The notes under the pieces are model-generated. The model did no database searches, was not told the DNA's origin, and saw nothing but the letters and a program-made list of their open reading frames with translations. Positions 7,647 to 16,866 of a stretch of 37,116 nt of DNA are shown one piece after another. Positions within the stretch are counted from its first letter, which is position 1. Each line of letters begins with the position of its first letter. A program made the position numbers and the translations under genes. The DNA is from Candidatus Uhrbacteria bacterium (GTDB taxonomy: Bacteria > Patescibacteriota > Patescibacteriia > JACQRZ01): positions 1 to 37,116 of the forward strand of contig JACQSA010000018.1 in assembly GCA_016206145.1 (NCBI GenBank), read 5' to 3'.

Positions 7647-10600
7647 CTATTCTTTTTTACTGTTATAGCCAGTACCCACCGGAATCAAACGGCCGATAAT
7701 GACGTTTTCTTTAAGACCTTGAAGATAATCAATTTTGCCCGTAACTGCGGCATTGATAAGTACGCGCGCTGTTTCTTGAAATGACGCTGCGGACAGCCAG
7801 CTTTGAGTGGAAAGGGAAGATTTGGTAATACCCATAAGCAAGTAGTCGCCTTTTGCCTCTTGCGTGCCGCTTTCCTTAGCGCGCGTATTTTCCTGAATAA
7901 ATTCTGTCCGTTCTACCACTTCGCCGGGAAGAAGGTTTGTATCTCCTCCTTCTGTCACATATACCCGGGAAAACATCTGCCGTACGATTACTTCAATATG
8001 TTTGTCGTTCAGCTTTTGGCCTTGAGAAAAATAAATGCGTTGGATCTCCCGAATAATATATTTCTGCGTTTCCGTCGTGCCGCGATACTTATAAAGTAAT
8101 TGAAGATCCATATTCCCCTCGGTAAGCCGCGTGCCGGGGCCGACAAGATCGCCGTCTTTGACGACTACATAGAGATTTTGAGGGACTACATACTCTTTGA
8201 CCTTAGATACAGTACACGAAACTGTAATTGCATCTTTGCCTATCTTTACAATACCCCCTCGTTCTGCGTGAAGTTCGTGTGCGCCAACAAGAGCGAGTAC
8301 ATCGCCTGCGTGTATTGACTGGCCGTCTTTCACTTCAATTGTCCGCTTGGTTCGCTTTTTCTTTTTCCCTTCTCCTTCCTCTTCTTGATCGGAAGGTGCG
8401 CTCTCCTGCCCGCCGCGCAAACGATATACATCGTCTTCTTGCGCTTCGTGGTGTATGGCGACCACTTTTTGTCCTTCTACGCCTCTTACAATTTCTTTGC
8501 CAGACTCATCAACAACTGATCGTTGCTTCTTTGAAATTGAAACAGTGCCTGCGACTTCACTTATAATCGCGCGTACTTTTGGTATGCGAGCTTCAAAAAG
8601 TTCTTCCACGCGAGGAAGGCCCTGTGTAATGTCGACTCCCGCAACACCGCCAGTATGAAAGGTACGCATAGTAAGTTGTGTTCCCGGTTCACCAAGACTT
8701 TGCGCGGCAATAATGCCGACTGCCGTACCTTCCTTCACCAGTGAATTATACGCGGGATCAAGTCCGTAACACTTCTGACACACTCCCCGAACAGAAGCGC
8801 ATGTAAGGAGCGAACGGATACGCAGGTGTTCTATTCCGCTTGCACGCAACGCGCTGACCTGCTCTTTGGTAATGTATTCACCCCGTTTTATAATCACTTT
8901 GCCTTGCGCGTCGGTAATGTGCTGAGGGCTCACACGTCCGAAGGCGCGCGCATAAAAATCAAGATCAAATTCCGCCCCTTCCTGCTTCGTGATTTCCAAT
9001 CCTTCTTTCTCAAGACAGTCTGACTCTGTAATAACTACGTCCTGAGCGACATCAACCAAACGGCGAGTGAGATATCCTGCGTTTGATGTTCTGAGCGCGG
9101 TATCTACAAGACCTTTTCGAGCTCCATGGGTAGAAATGAAATACTCAAGCACGCCAAGGCCTTCTTTAAAACTGCTTTTCACCGCAAGCTCGATAATTTC
9201 ACCGGATGGGTTTGCCAACAGTCCCTTCATACCAATAATCTGATTCAATTGGGCCCATGTACCGCGCGCGCCAGATTCAATAATGGTAGCAACTGAAGAT
9301 CCTTTCGGGAGTGCCTGTTTGGCAAGTTTTGAAATTTTATCTCGAGTCTCTGTCCAAATACCAATAATTTTATTACGGCGCTCCTGAAAGGTGAGCAGAC
9401 CGATTTCGTATTGGCTCTGCACTTCATCAATGCGCTTCGTCGCTTCTTTGATAAGCTCAGGTTTTTCAGAGAGAAGCGGAATGTCGTCCATGCCAAAAGA
9501 AAGGCCTGATTGCGTAAGATAATGCGCGCATGTCTCTTTAATCTCATCAAGAATGCCTGCGGTAATATCCATCCCTGTCATTTCAAGACATAAAGACACG
9601 ATTTCGCCCATCTTTTTCTTGTCAATCGTATCGTTCCAGTACGGCAACGTAGCAGGGAGCAGATTATTAAAAATAATTCTTCCAAGGGAAGTTTCCAGGC
9701 GCGTATGCGGGGCTTCCACACGCGCGCGTGTTGCAAGGCCTTCTGATACGCGGACAAGAATCTTTTCATTCAAACGGATAGAATCAAGTGAATATGCAAG
9801 GATCGCCTCCTCTTCTGAAGAAAATTTCTTAATGGCTCCCTGGTCTTTTGTGTCCTCCCCCTGCGCAAACGCTGTCATATAATACGCGCCCCAGACAATA
9901 TCCTGGCTCGGCATCGCGATCGGATGCCCTGTGGCAGGCTTTAAAAGATTTCGAGAAGCAAGCATTATGGTTGAGGCCTCTTGACGGGCTTCTTCGGAAA
10001 GCGGAACATGCACCGCCATCTGATCGCCGTCGAAGTCTGCGTTGAATGCAGCACATACAAGCGGATGAATCTGAATTGCTTTCCCTTCAATAAGTACTGG
10101 CTTGAATGCTTGAATGCCAAGCCGATGGAGTGTGGGCGCACGATTAAGGAGCACATACGAATCCTTTACGATCTCTTCAAGGATGTCCCATACTTCAGTC
10201 CATCCCGCTTCGATAAAGCGAGTCGCGCTTCGCACGTTAAATACATATTCCTGCTTTATAAGGCGGCTAATGACGAATGGCTTAAAAAGATCAAGGGCCA
10301 TTGTTTTTGGAAGACCGCATTCATGCAGTTTCAGGTGTGGTCCGACGACAATGACACTGCGCCCGGAATAATCAATGCGCTTACCCAAAAGATTCTGTCG
10401 AAAACGCCCCCGTTTGCCCTTCAACATATCTGCAAGAGATTTTAGTGTTCTCTTTTTCCCGGTAGATGCAATGACGGTTTTCCCGTGGCGGGCGGAATTA
10501 TCAATGAGCGCATCCACTGCTTCTTGAAGCATGCGTTTCTCGTTTCTGCAAATAACTTCCGGGGCCTTGAGTTCAATGAGTTGTTGCAGTCGATTATTGC

Positions 10601-11603
10601 GATTGATCACTCGACGATATAAATCATTGAGGTCTGAAGTAGCAAATCTGCCTCCGTCGAGCGCAACCATAGGGCGAAGATCCGGAGGAATAATAGGGAT
10701 CGTTGAAAGAACCATTGATTCAGGCCGGATTCCGTTTGCAATAAAACTTTTCACGAGTTTTGCTCTGCGGATAAGGCGCTCACGTTTTACGCCGCCTGCA
10801 ATTTCAATCTCCTTGTCAAGATGTGTCTCAAGCTTCGCGAGATCAGTACGCGCAAGAAGCGTACGGATCGCTTCCGCGCCGATCCCGGCTTCAAAAAGAT
10901 GCCCATACCGCAACGAAAGGTCGCGATAGGATTGTTCACTGAGAATTTTGAATGGTTTTAAGCTCTTTAATTCTTCCTCAACAATCTTTGTGCGTTCGTC
11001 GAGTTTTGCATATGCGGCGGCTTTTTCCTTCTCGATTTCTTGCTTTGCTTTTTCTTCTTGCACGGAAGAAAATTTGCGCGCAATCTCATTTTCCACACTT
11101 TTCCGTTTCGTCTTGTATTCCTCGCGCAACGCGTCGAGCGTTCCTTTCTTCGCAGATTCAGAAACATTCATAATGATAAAACTCGCAAAGTAGATGACTT
11201 TCTCAAGATTTTGAACCGAGAGATCTAAAGTCAGGCCGATCTTTGAAGGCACACCGCGAAGAAACCATATGTGGGAAACAGGAGCTGATAAGTCAATATG
11301 GCCCATACGCTCACGACGCACGATAGATCGAGTGACTTCCACTCCGCACTTATCGCAAACAATACCCTTATACCGAATCTTTTTATATTTTCCGCAATAA
11401 CATTCCCAATCCTTTGTCGGACCAAAAATCCGTTCTGAAAAAAGTCCGTCTTTTTCAGGACGCTGGGTGCGATAATTGATTGTTTCAGGACGCGTTACTT
11501 CGCCGTACGACCAACGATGAATATCTTCGGCTGACGCCACCTTGAGGCGTATTGCATCGAAATCTTGCACTGTAACACTATCTCTTGTTTCTTCGCGGTT
11601 CAT
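7647..11603 (-). CDS. rpoC: DNA-directed RNA polymerase subunit beta'
   Basis: This is the catalytic large subunit of RNA polymerase. Visible landmarks are the N-terminal zinc ribbon with C68, C70, C83 and C86, the catalytic NADFDGDQ motif with three metal-binding Asp at 521-528, the bridge-helix and trigger-loop region around [17 protein letters not shown] and [11 protein letters not shown], and the second zinc site ([13 protein letters not shown]). A short Glu/Lys-rich low-complexity insert ([15 protein letters not shown]) interrupts the C-terminal part. The 1318 residues are near the usual size without the large lineage-specific insertions. It starts 5 nt after rpoB with no other gene between them. 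Confidence 0.98.
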   Translation of the reverse strand: MNREETRDSVTVQDFDAIRLKVASAEDIHRWSYGEVTRPETINYRTQRPEKDGLFSERIFGPTKDWECYCGKYKKIRYKGIVCDKCGVEVTRSIVRRERMGHIDLSAPVSHIWFLRGVPSKIGLTLDLSVQNLEKVIYFASFIIMNVSESAKKGTLDALREEYKTKRKSVENEIARKFSSVQEEKAKQEIEKEKAAAYAKLDERTKIVEEELKSLKPFKILSEQSYRDLSLRYGHLFEAGIGAEAIRTLLARTDLAKLETHLDKEIEIAGGVKRERLIRRAKLVKSFIANGIRPESMVLSTIPIIPPDLRPMVALDGGRFATSDLNDLYRRVINRNNRLQQLIELKAPEVICRNEKRMLQEAVDALIDNSARHGKTVIASTGKKRTLKSLADMLKGKRGRFRQNLLGKRIDYSGRSVIVVGPHLKLHECGLPKTMALDLFKPFVISRLIKQEYVFNVRSATRFIEAGWTEVWDILEEIVKDSYVLLNRAPTLHRLGIQAFKPVLIEGKAIQIHPLVCAAFNADFDGDQMAVHVPLSEEARQEASTIMLASRNLLKPATGHPIAMPSQDIVWGAYYMTAFAQGEDTKDQGAIKKFSSEEEAILAYSLDSIRLNEKILVRVSEGLATRARVEAPHTRLETSLGRIIFNNLLPATLPYWNDTIDKKKMGEIVSLCLEMTGMDITAGILDEIKETCAHYLTQSGLSFGMDDIPLLSEKPELIKEATKRIDEVQSQYEIGLLTFQERRNKIIGIWTETRDKISKLAKQALPKGSSVATIIESGARGTWAQLNQIIGMKGLLANPSGEIIELAVKSSFKEGLGVLEYFISTHGARKGLVDTALRTSNAGYLTRRLVDVAQDVVITESDCLEKEGLEITKQEGAEFDLDFYARAFGRVSPQHITDAQGKVIIKRGEYITKEQVSALRASGIEHLRIRSLLTCASVRGVCQKCYGLDPAYNSLVKEGTAVGIIAAQSLGEPGTQLTMRTFHTGGVAGVDITQGLPRVEELFEARIPKVRAIISEVAGTVSISKKQRSVVDESGKEIVRGVEGQKVVAIHHEAQEDDVYRLRGGQESAPSDQEEEGEGKKKKRTKRTIEVKDGQSIHAGDVLALVGAHELHAERGGIVKIGKDAITVSCTVSKVKEYVVPQNLYVVVKDGDLVGPGTRLTEGNMDLQLLYKYRGTTETQKYIIREIQRIYFSQGQKLNDKHIEVIVRQMFSRVYVTEGGDTNLLPGEVVERTEFIQENTRAKESGTQEAKGDYLLMGITKSSLSTQSWLSAASFQETARVLINAAVTGKIDYLQGLKENVIIGRLIPVGTGYNSKKE

Positions 11604-11608
11604 AGTAA

Positions 11609-14600
11609 CTATTGTTCTTCCGGTTTGATTTTTAAAAGCTCCACATCTAACGCAAGTCCTTTCAACTCTCTGATCAACACATTAAACGCCTCTGGCACAT
11701 TTGATTTCACAATTTTTTCACCCTTGATGATCGCCTCATAGGCTTTTGATCTGCCGGAGATATCATCAGACTTGATCGTAAGGATTTCTTGAAGCGTGTG
11801 AGCTGCCCCATACGCCTCGAGTGCCCATACTTCCATTTCTCCAAAACGTTGCCCGCCTGATTGCGCTTTTCCTCCCAATGGCTGCTGAGTGATTAAAGAG
11901 TACGGTCCGATTGAACGCTGATGAATCTTGTCTTCCACCATATGAATAAGTTTCATCATGTACATCACGCCAACCACGCTTTTTTCTTTAAAATATTCGC
12001 CTGTCCGTCCGTCAAATAGCTGAAGTTTTCCGTCATTGGGAAATCCTGCTTTCACAAGATTTTGCCGAATCGTGTCTTCTTGAATGCCGTCGAGCGCAGG
12101 GGTTGCGATATTGATATTCATTGTATGGGCAGCAAGTCCGAGATGGGTTTCGAGAAGCTGCCCCAGATTCATACGGGAAATCACGCCCAACGGTGAAAGT
12201 ATAATATCCACTGAAGTGCCGTCTTCCAAATGTGGCATATCTTCCATAGGCACCACACGGGAAATCACGCCCTTGTTGCCATGACGGCCTGCCATCTTGT
12301 CTCCCACTTGAATTTTACGTAAATGTGCAACAGTGATTTGCACGGTTTTGATCACTCCTGCAGACATTTTGTCTCCATTCTCGCGAGAAAATACCTTAAT
12401 ATCAATAACCTTGCCGTGCTCGCCATGCTCAAGATACATGGAAGAATCGCGGATGTCCTTTGCTTTTTCTCCAAAAATGGCCCGCAACAATTTCTCTTCC
12501 GGAGAAAGTTCGGTCTCGCCTTTTGGCGTAATCTTTCCTACCAATATGTCACCGGAAGAAACTTCTGCGCCAATACGCACAATGCCGTCTTCATCGAGAT
12601 CCTTTAATTTCTCTTCGCTCACGTTTGGAATATCGCGGGTGATCATTTCCGGTCCGAGTTTTGTATCGCGTACGGCAAGTGTGTAATTCTCAATATGAAT
12701 CGAGGTGAAACGGTCGTCATGCATAAGGCGATCCGAAATAAGAATGGCGTCCTCATAATTGCCAAGCTCCCATGACATAAATGCAACAACTACGTTTTGC
12801 CCAAGCGCAAGCTCTGCATTTTCTGTGGATGGCCCATCGGCAAGTACAGTACCTGACGCAACCTTGTCCCCTTTTGTGCAAAGCACTTTTTGGTTGATGC
12901 AAGTGGAAGCGTTTGACCGCCGAAATTTTGCCAGCGAATAATTTACAATCTCTTGATCATCTTTTTGCACAGTAATTTGATCACCCTCGACCCCGATCAC
13001 AGTGCCGGAAGTGTCGCTTACAAGCATACGGCCGGAATCAAGCGCAACGCGGTATTCCACTCCAGTACCAATACGTGGCGCATCAGGACATACAAGAGGA
13101 ACTGCTTGACGTTGCATATTTGAACCCATCAATGCACGAGCGGCATCGTCGTGTTCAAGGAATGGGATCAGAGAAGTTGAAATGCTTACGATTTGATTTG
13201 GCGCAACATCCATGTATTCCACGTGCTCAACTTGATCCAATGCCGGCTGTCCATATTTTCTCACCTCTGCTTTATCATTGATAAAATGTCCTTTCTCATC
13301 AAGCGGCGTGGGTGCGGCAGTTGTGATATGGCGTTCCTCAGTGAATGCGTCGAGATATACGACATCATCTGTTACCACAGGAGTTCCTTGTTTGTCTTTG
13401 GTGACTTTTCGAAAGGGGGTTTCAATAAATCCGTACTCATTGAGCCTAGCGTAGGAAGCAAGATGGCCCACCAACCCGATATTTGGGCCTTCCGGAGTTG
13501 CGATAGGGCAAATACGGCCATAATGCGTAGGATGCACATCGCGCACTTCAAAACCAGCGCGCTCGCGAGAAAGGCCTCCAGGCCCAAGAGCAGAAATGCG
13601 TCGTTTATGTTCGAGTTCTGAAAGCGGATTGGTCTGATCCATAAACTGAGATAACTGCGAAGACATGAAAAACTCTTTCACCGCAATAATCACCGGCCTC
13701 GCATTGATAAGTTTTGCGGGTGTAATCACGTCGATATCCAATGTGCTCATGCGATCTCGAATAATACGCACCATGCGGCCAAGTCCGATGCGAAACTTAT
13801 TCTGCACAAGTTCACCAACTGCGCGAATGCGGCGATTTCCCAAATGATCGATATCGTCAGGCTCAACCTGAGAGTTATTGTATTTGACGATTTCTGAAAT
13901 AATTGCAACGAGATCTTCTTTGTGAAGAACGCGACCGTCTTTTGTTTTTGTCAAAAAATCAAGATCAAATCGCAAGTTCATTTTATGCCTGCCAACTCTT
14001 CCAAGATCGTAGCGGTCAAACCAAAAAAACATATCAGTGATCAAAGAACGGGCATTATCGGGAGTTGCGAGATCCCCGGGACGAATGCGTTTGTAGATTT
14101 CCACCAAACCTTCTTCTTCGCTCTTTGCCAAGTCTTTTGCCAATGTCGCCTCAATATGATGCCGATCGGGATCAGTATCCACTTTCGCAAATAACGACTG
14201 GATTTCCTCGTCACTGCCGTATCCGAATGCTTTCAGAAGAGAAGTAACGGCGACTTTGCGTTTACGGTCAATTTTTACCCATATGCAATTGTTTTCGTCT
14301 GTTTCAAATTCAAGCCACGCACCTCTGTTTGGAATAATTTTTGCGCCATAATGCCGCCGATCTGAACCACGGTGGATCTCAGAGGTAAAGAAGACTCCGG
14401 CAGAACGTATTAATTGCGATACCACAACGCGCTCAACACCGTTGATAATAAAGGTACCGCGGTCAGTCATGAGAGGAAAATCTCCCAAATAAATATCTTG
14501 GTCCTTCTCTTCGTTTGTCCGTTTATTTACCAGTTTTGTCTTTACCCAAAGCGCAGATTCAAATGTGAGATTTTTTGCAAGGCTTGTCTTTTCGTCAAAT

Positions 14601-14818
14601 TTTGGCTCGTCAAAATAATACCCAATAAAACTCAGCTCCAAGTCGCGGCCCGCGATATCTTTAATGGGAGAGATTTCATCAAAAAGTTCTTCAAGACCGG
14701 TGTCTCGAAACCAACGATATGAATCCATCTGAACCTCGATTAAGTGAGGAAGAGGAATCACGTTATGCTCCTTTGTGTAATAGGCTCTTGTGTGGAGCTG
14801 TTGTCCCTGTATGTTCAT
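11609..14818 (-). CDS. rpoB: DNA-directed RNA polymerase subunit beta
   Basis: RpoB forms one jaw of the polymerase clamp and the rifampicin pocket. The rif region is recognisable as LSQFMDQTNPLSELEHKRRI followed by ALGPGGLSRERAGFEVRD. C-terminal blocks include KMAGRHGNKGVIS and GGKAQSGGQRFGEMEVWALE. The protein has 1069 residues, on the short side for bacteria but complete from end to end. Genes for L10 and L7/L12, which often precede rpoB, are not here. Instead a long leader with its own promoter and hairpin separates it from tRNA-Arg. No Shine-Dalgarno precedes the ATG at 14818. Confidence 0.98.
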   Translation of the reverse strand: MNIQGQQLHTRAYYTKEHNVIPLPHLIEVQMDSYRWFRDTGLEELFDEISPIKDIAGRDLELSFIGYYFDEPKFDEKTSLAKNLTFESALWVKTKLVNKRTNEEKDQDIYLGDFPLMTDRGTFIINGVERVVVSQLIRSAGVFFTSEIHRGSDRRHYGAKIIPNRGAWLEFETDENNCIWVKIDRKRKVAVTSLLKAFGYGSDEEIQSLFAKVDTDPDRHHIEATLAKDLAKSEEEGLVEIYKRIRPGDLATPDNARSLITDMFFWFDRYDLGRVGRHKMNLRFDLDFLTKTKDGRVLHKEDLVAIISEIVKYNNSQVEPDDIDHLGNRRIRAVGELVQNKFRIGLGRMVRIIRDRMSTLDIDVITPAKLINARPVIIAVKEFFMSSQLSQFMDQTNPLSELEHKRRISALGPGGLSRERAGFEVRDVHPTHYGRICPIATPEGPNIGLVGHLASYARLNEYGFIETPFRKVTKDKQGTPVVTDDVVYLDAFTEERHITTAAPTPLDEKGHFINDKAEVRKYGQPALDQVEHVEYMDVAPNQIVSISTSLIPFLEHDDAARALMGSNMQRQAVPLVCPDAPRIGTGVEYRVALDSGRMLVSDTSGTVIGVEGDQITVQKDDQEIVNYSLAKFRRSNASTCINQKVLCTKGDKVASGTVLADGPSTENAELALGQNVVVAFMSWELGNYEDAILISDRLMHDDRFTSIHIENYTLAVRDTKLGPEMITRDIPNVSEEKLKDLDEDGIVRIGAEVSSGDILVGKITPKGETELSPEEKLLRAIFGEKAKDIRDSSMYLEHGEHGKVIDIKVFSRENGDKMSAGVIKTVQITVAHLRKIQVGDKMAGRHGNKGVISRVVPMEDMPHLEDGTSVDIILSPLGVISRMNLGQLLETHLGLAAHTMNINIATPALDGIQEDTIRQNLVKAGFPNDGKLQLFDGRTGEYFKEKSVVGVMYMMKLIHMVEDKIHQRSIGPYSLITQQPLGGKAQSGGQRFGEMEVWALEAYGAAHTLQEILTIKSDDISGRSKAYEAIIKGEKIVKSNVPEAFNVLIRELKGLALDVELLKIKPEEQ

Positions 14819-14852
14819 GCGCGTATATTTTATGAACTCGATCCCTCGATAC

Positions 14853-14858
14853 TGTCAA
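14853..14858 (-). promoter_or_regulatory. possible second rpoB promoter -35 (TTGACA)
   Basis: A perfect TTGACA on the minus strand lies just past the hairpin T-tract, 35 nt upstream of rpoB. The best -10 partner is TAAAAT (14827-14832), but the 20-nt spacer is long. Inside the spacer is a 15-mer (14836-14850) that also occurs upstream of ileS. Confidence 0.25.
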
Positions 14859-14860
14859 GA

Positions 14861-14898
14861 AAAACAAAAAATTTCACCGGGCTTATTGTTTCGGTGAA
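14861..14898 (-). terminator. terminator-like hairpin in the rpoB leader
   Basis: On the minus strand a perfect 7-bp stem (14892-14898 with 14873-14879), 12-nt loop, is followed by ATTTTTTGTTTTTC. This has the form of an intrinsic terminator. It lies between the strong promoter at 15010-15038 and the rpoB start, so it either ends transcription from the ileS/tRNA operon or acts as an attenuator for rpoBC. Confidence 0.55.
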
Positions 14899-15198
14899 TT
14901 TCTTATGTGTACGTGTTTAATTACTCGCCCTCATTCCTATAGAAGTGGTGGTTATGTGGGATGGGGTTCCACGTTATTTCGATAACACGCCTTGATATAA
15001 AACAGATAAATACTACTATGGCTCTTTGCCCTTGTCAAGGGTTTGTGGCCTCTCCTAGAATTCCAAGGATCACAAATCCTAAATTTTGTTTAAATTATAA
15101 AGAAATTCTCGTTTTTCTCTTCTATCGCATTATTTTGAACAATTTTAGGTATCAACAGAAATACCCCATTCATACACAGGTTATCCACATTCTATACG
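14899..15198. other. AT-rich intergenic region between tRNA-Arg and rpoB
   Basis: This 300-bp gap has no convincing gene. It holds the rpoB promoter (15010-15038), an exact DnaA-box-like nonamer TTATCCACA at 15181-15189, an AT-rich stretch at about 15079-15160, and a 13-nt palindrome (15029-15041) overlapping the -35 element. The open frames across it are antisense readings of the tRNA or leader. Confidence 0.6.
15010..15038 (-). promoter_or_regulatory. strong sigma70-like promoter for rpoBC
   Basis: On the minus strand TTGACA (15033-15038) and TAGTAT (15010-15015) are spaced by 17 nt. The -35 is a perfect match. The predicted start near 15003 gives a 185-nt leader before rpoB. The -35 lies within the palindrome CCCTTGTCAAGGG (15029-15041), which could bind a regulator. 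Confidence 0.6.
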
Positions 15199-15273
15199 TG
15201 GTGCACCCGCCAGGAATCGAACCTGGATTTCGGGCTTCGGAGGCCCATGTTCTATCCATTGAACTACGGATGC
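15199..15273 (-). tRNA. tRNA-Arg(CCG)
   Basis: The 75-nt gene folds into a full cloverleaf: acceptor GCATCCG with CGGGTGC, D-arm GTTC/GAAC, anticodon loop CTCCGAA (anticodon CCG, decoding CGG), T-arm CCAGG-TTCGATT-CCTGG, discriminator A and an encoded CCA. A20 in the D-loop and C35 are tRNA-Arg identity elements. Its first 10 nt overlap the 3' end of the femAB-like gene, so it is probably cotranscribed and cut out by RNase P. Confidence 0.96.
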
Positions 15274-16292
15274 GAACGTGTATATGTTCTGCGCACCGCT
15301 CGAACGCATGAATACAGTGTATAGAGAAATGGGGAAAAAATACAATCTCTGGCAGAAGGGTATGATATCACAGTACCCCCAAATCCTTTCTTGAAGCGTG
15401 TAAGTCCTGCCCATGGATGAGAAGGGTCGTCTGTATCGGCGACTCCCCAAAAATCATAATATCGATACCCAAACATTTTCGCTTCTTTGATGATATGCCA
15501 ATGTAACGCAAATGGAGCCATGATATTCCTCTGCGCTGATGAGCTTGCGCCATGGACATATGTCGCAGTATCTCCAAAAAATAACACAAGCGCTCCGGCG
15601 AGCAATTGTTCATTTGCATATGCGGTGTACAAACGGACAAACGGTTGCGGATAATTTTGTGGCGATTTTTTTTGAAATAATTGAAAAAGTGTGCGATAGT
15701 ACGCCTCTTGGTGAAGATGAAAATGGTCCCTCTGCGCTGTTTCTTTGAGTAAAAACAAAAATTCTTTTTGTATCTTCGAGGAAGGAAAATCGTCAACGCG
15801 TATCTGGACTCCGTGCTTACCCGCCAGGCGTATATTGTATCTTGTTTTTGGATGCATCTCGGCCAACAGAGCCTCTTCGGTTTTGTCCAGCTCTATAAAA
15901 AGCGTTGTTTGAGGTTGGGTGGAAACGATTTTTTTTTGAGCGCGGCAGAAAAAAAAATCATTCGTTCCTTTCTGAGACTCCCAGCGTAAAAAAACAGCCT
16001 TTGTCCTTTTTTGCACTTCCTGCAGCTCTTTTTTCAGGCGAATGTCTTCCTCCTCTCCATACTCTCCTACCGGACCGTGCGGCAGATAAAGATAGGAATA
16101 TCCTGCCGCAAGCGCGTAGACAAACATTTGGATAATTGCAGTGCCCTTCCCCTCGCTGTATAACGAAAAACGCTCAACCCTATGCCCTATGATTTTTTGA
16201 AACTCCCCCCACTCATAACTTTGCAAAAATGGGGAGTGCGGTTGTCCTGCTACGATCGTATTCCATGCGCCAATGTCAAGTAGGTGCCTCAT
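15264..16292 (-). CDS. FemAB/FemX-family aminoacyltransferase (peptidoglycan bridge formation)
   Basis: FemAB proteins transfer amino acids from aminoacyl-tRNA to the peptidoglycan stem peptide at the membrane. They consist of two GNAT-like domains. The family signature HPKTRYNIRLAGKHGV is at 147-162. The second domain has LLKETAQRDHFHLH and the C-terminal YDFWGV, then HPWAGLTRFKKGFGG. The 342 residues match the family. The stop codon TAG coincides with bases 8-10 of the downstream tRNA-Arg gene. It starts 4 nt after ruvA in ileS-ruvA-femAB-tRNA. Which amino acid it adds is not visible. Confidence 0.88.
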   Translation of the reverse strand: MRHLLDIGAWNTIVAGQPHSPFLQSYEWGEFQKIIGHRVERFSLYSEGKGTAIIQMFVYALAAGYSYLYLPHGPVGEYGEEEDIRLKKELQEVQKRTKAVFLRWESQKGTNDFFFCRAQKKIVSTQPQTTLFIELDKTEEALLAEMHPKTRYNIRLAGKHGVQIRVDDFPSSKIQKEFLFLLKETAQRDHFHLHQEAYYRTLFQLFQKKSPQNYPQPFVRLYTAYANEQLLAGALVLFFGDTATYVHGASSSAQRNIMAPFALHWHIIKEAKMFGYRYYDFWGVADTDDPSHPWAGLTRFKKGFGGTVISYPSARDCIFSPFLYTLYSCVRAVRRTYTRSHP

Positions 16293-16296
16293 ATGC

Positions 16297-16863
16297 CTAC
16301 TTCCCCAGGGATTTCAAGGCGGCTTTCATGCGTTCCTCTACTTCAATAAGAGTGTCAGGAAGGGATTGTACAACGCTTCGCGCAATAGTGGACGAATAGC
16401 CAAGACGGATGAGCGCTTCGGTAATATCGCTGTCATCTCCACTGCCGCCATCTTCTGCGACGATCACTCCTATACGGTCGCGCAATTCTATTAAGATGCG
16501 ATCGGCTGTCTTTCCCCCTACCCCTGATACGCCCGTAAAAATTGTCCTGTCTCCGCGTGCGATTGCCGCTTTTATTTTTTCAACCGGCGCCGCATTCACT
16601 ATAGAGAGCGCACTTTTTGGGCCAACGCCAGAAACGGATAATAGTTGTTCAAAAAAATCCACCTCGTGTGCACCGATAAAGCCATAGAGTTCCATGCTGT
16701 TCTCCCGTACATGGTGATGGAGATAAAGCGCTATCTCTTGCCCCTCACTGATCTTATGAAGAAGCGCTTCTATTACCGCGATGCGGTATCCAATATCCTG
16801 CACAACTACAATAACTTTCCCTTTTTCTCGACGAAGTATAGTTCCTTTAATATATGCAAGCAT
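16297..16863 (-). CDS. ruvA: Holliday junction DNA helicase subunit RuvA
   Basis: RuvA binds Holliday junctions as a tetramer and loads the RuvB motor for branch migration. The N-terminal OB domain begins MLAYIKGTILRREKGKVIVVV. The two helix-hairpin-helix motifs are SVSGVGPKSAL and GVSGVGGKTADRI (residues ~75-125). The C-terminal domain III contacts RuvB (ITEALIRLGYSSTIARSVV). At 188 residues it is of normal length. It sits 3 nt after ileS and 4 nt before the femAB-like gene. RuvB and RuvC are not in the window. Confidence 0.95.
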   Translation of the reverse strand: MLAYIKGTILRREKGKVIVVVQDIGYRIAVIEALLHKISEGQEIALYLHHHVRENSMELYGFIGAHEVDFFEQLLSVSGVGPKSALSIVNAAPVEKIKAAIARGDRTIFTGVSGVGGKTADRILIELRDRIGVIVAEDGGSGDDSDITEALIRLGYSSTIARSVVQSLPDTLIEVEERMKAALKSLGK

Positions 16864-16866
16864 ACA

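Noticed and set aside
15079-15189. Chromosome origin (AT-rich stretch plus DnaA box)
   Set aside because: Only one exact box, no dnaA, dnaN or cluster of boxes nearby.
14961-15450. Open frames on both strands over the tRNA (VHPPGIEPGFRASEAHVL and SVVQWIEHGPPKPEIQVRF)
   Set aside because: These are well-known artefacts of reading tRNA genes in frame or antisense; the cloverleaf explains the sequence.
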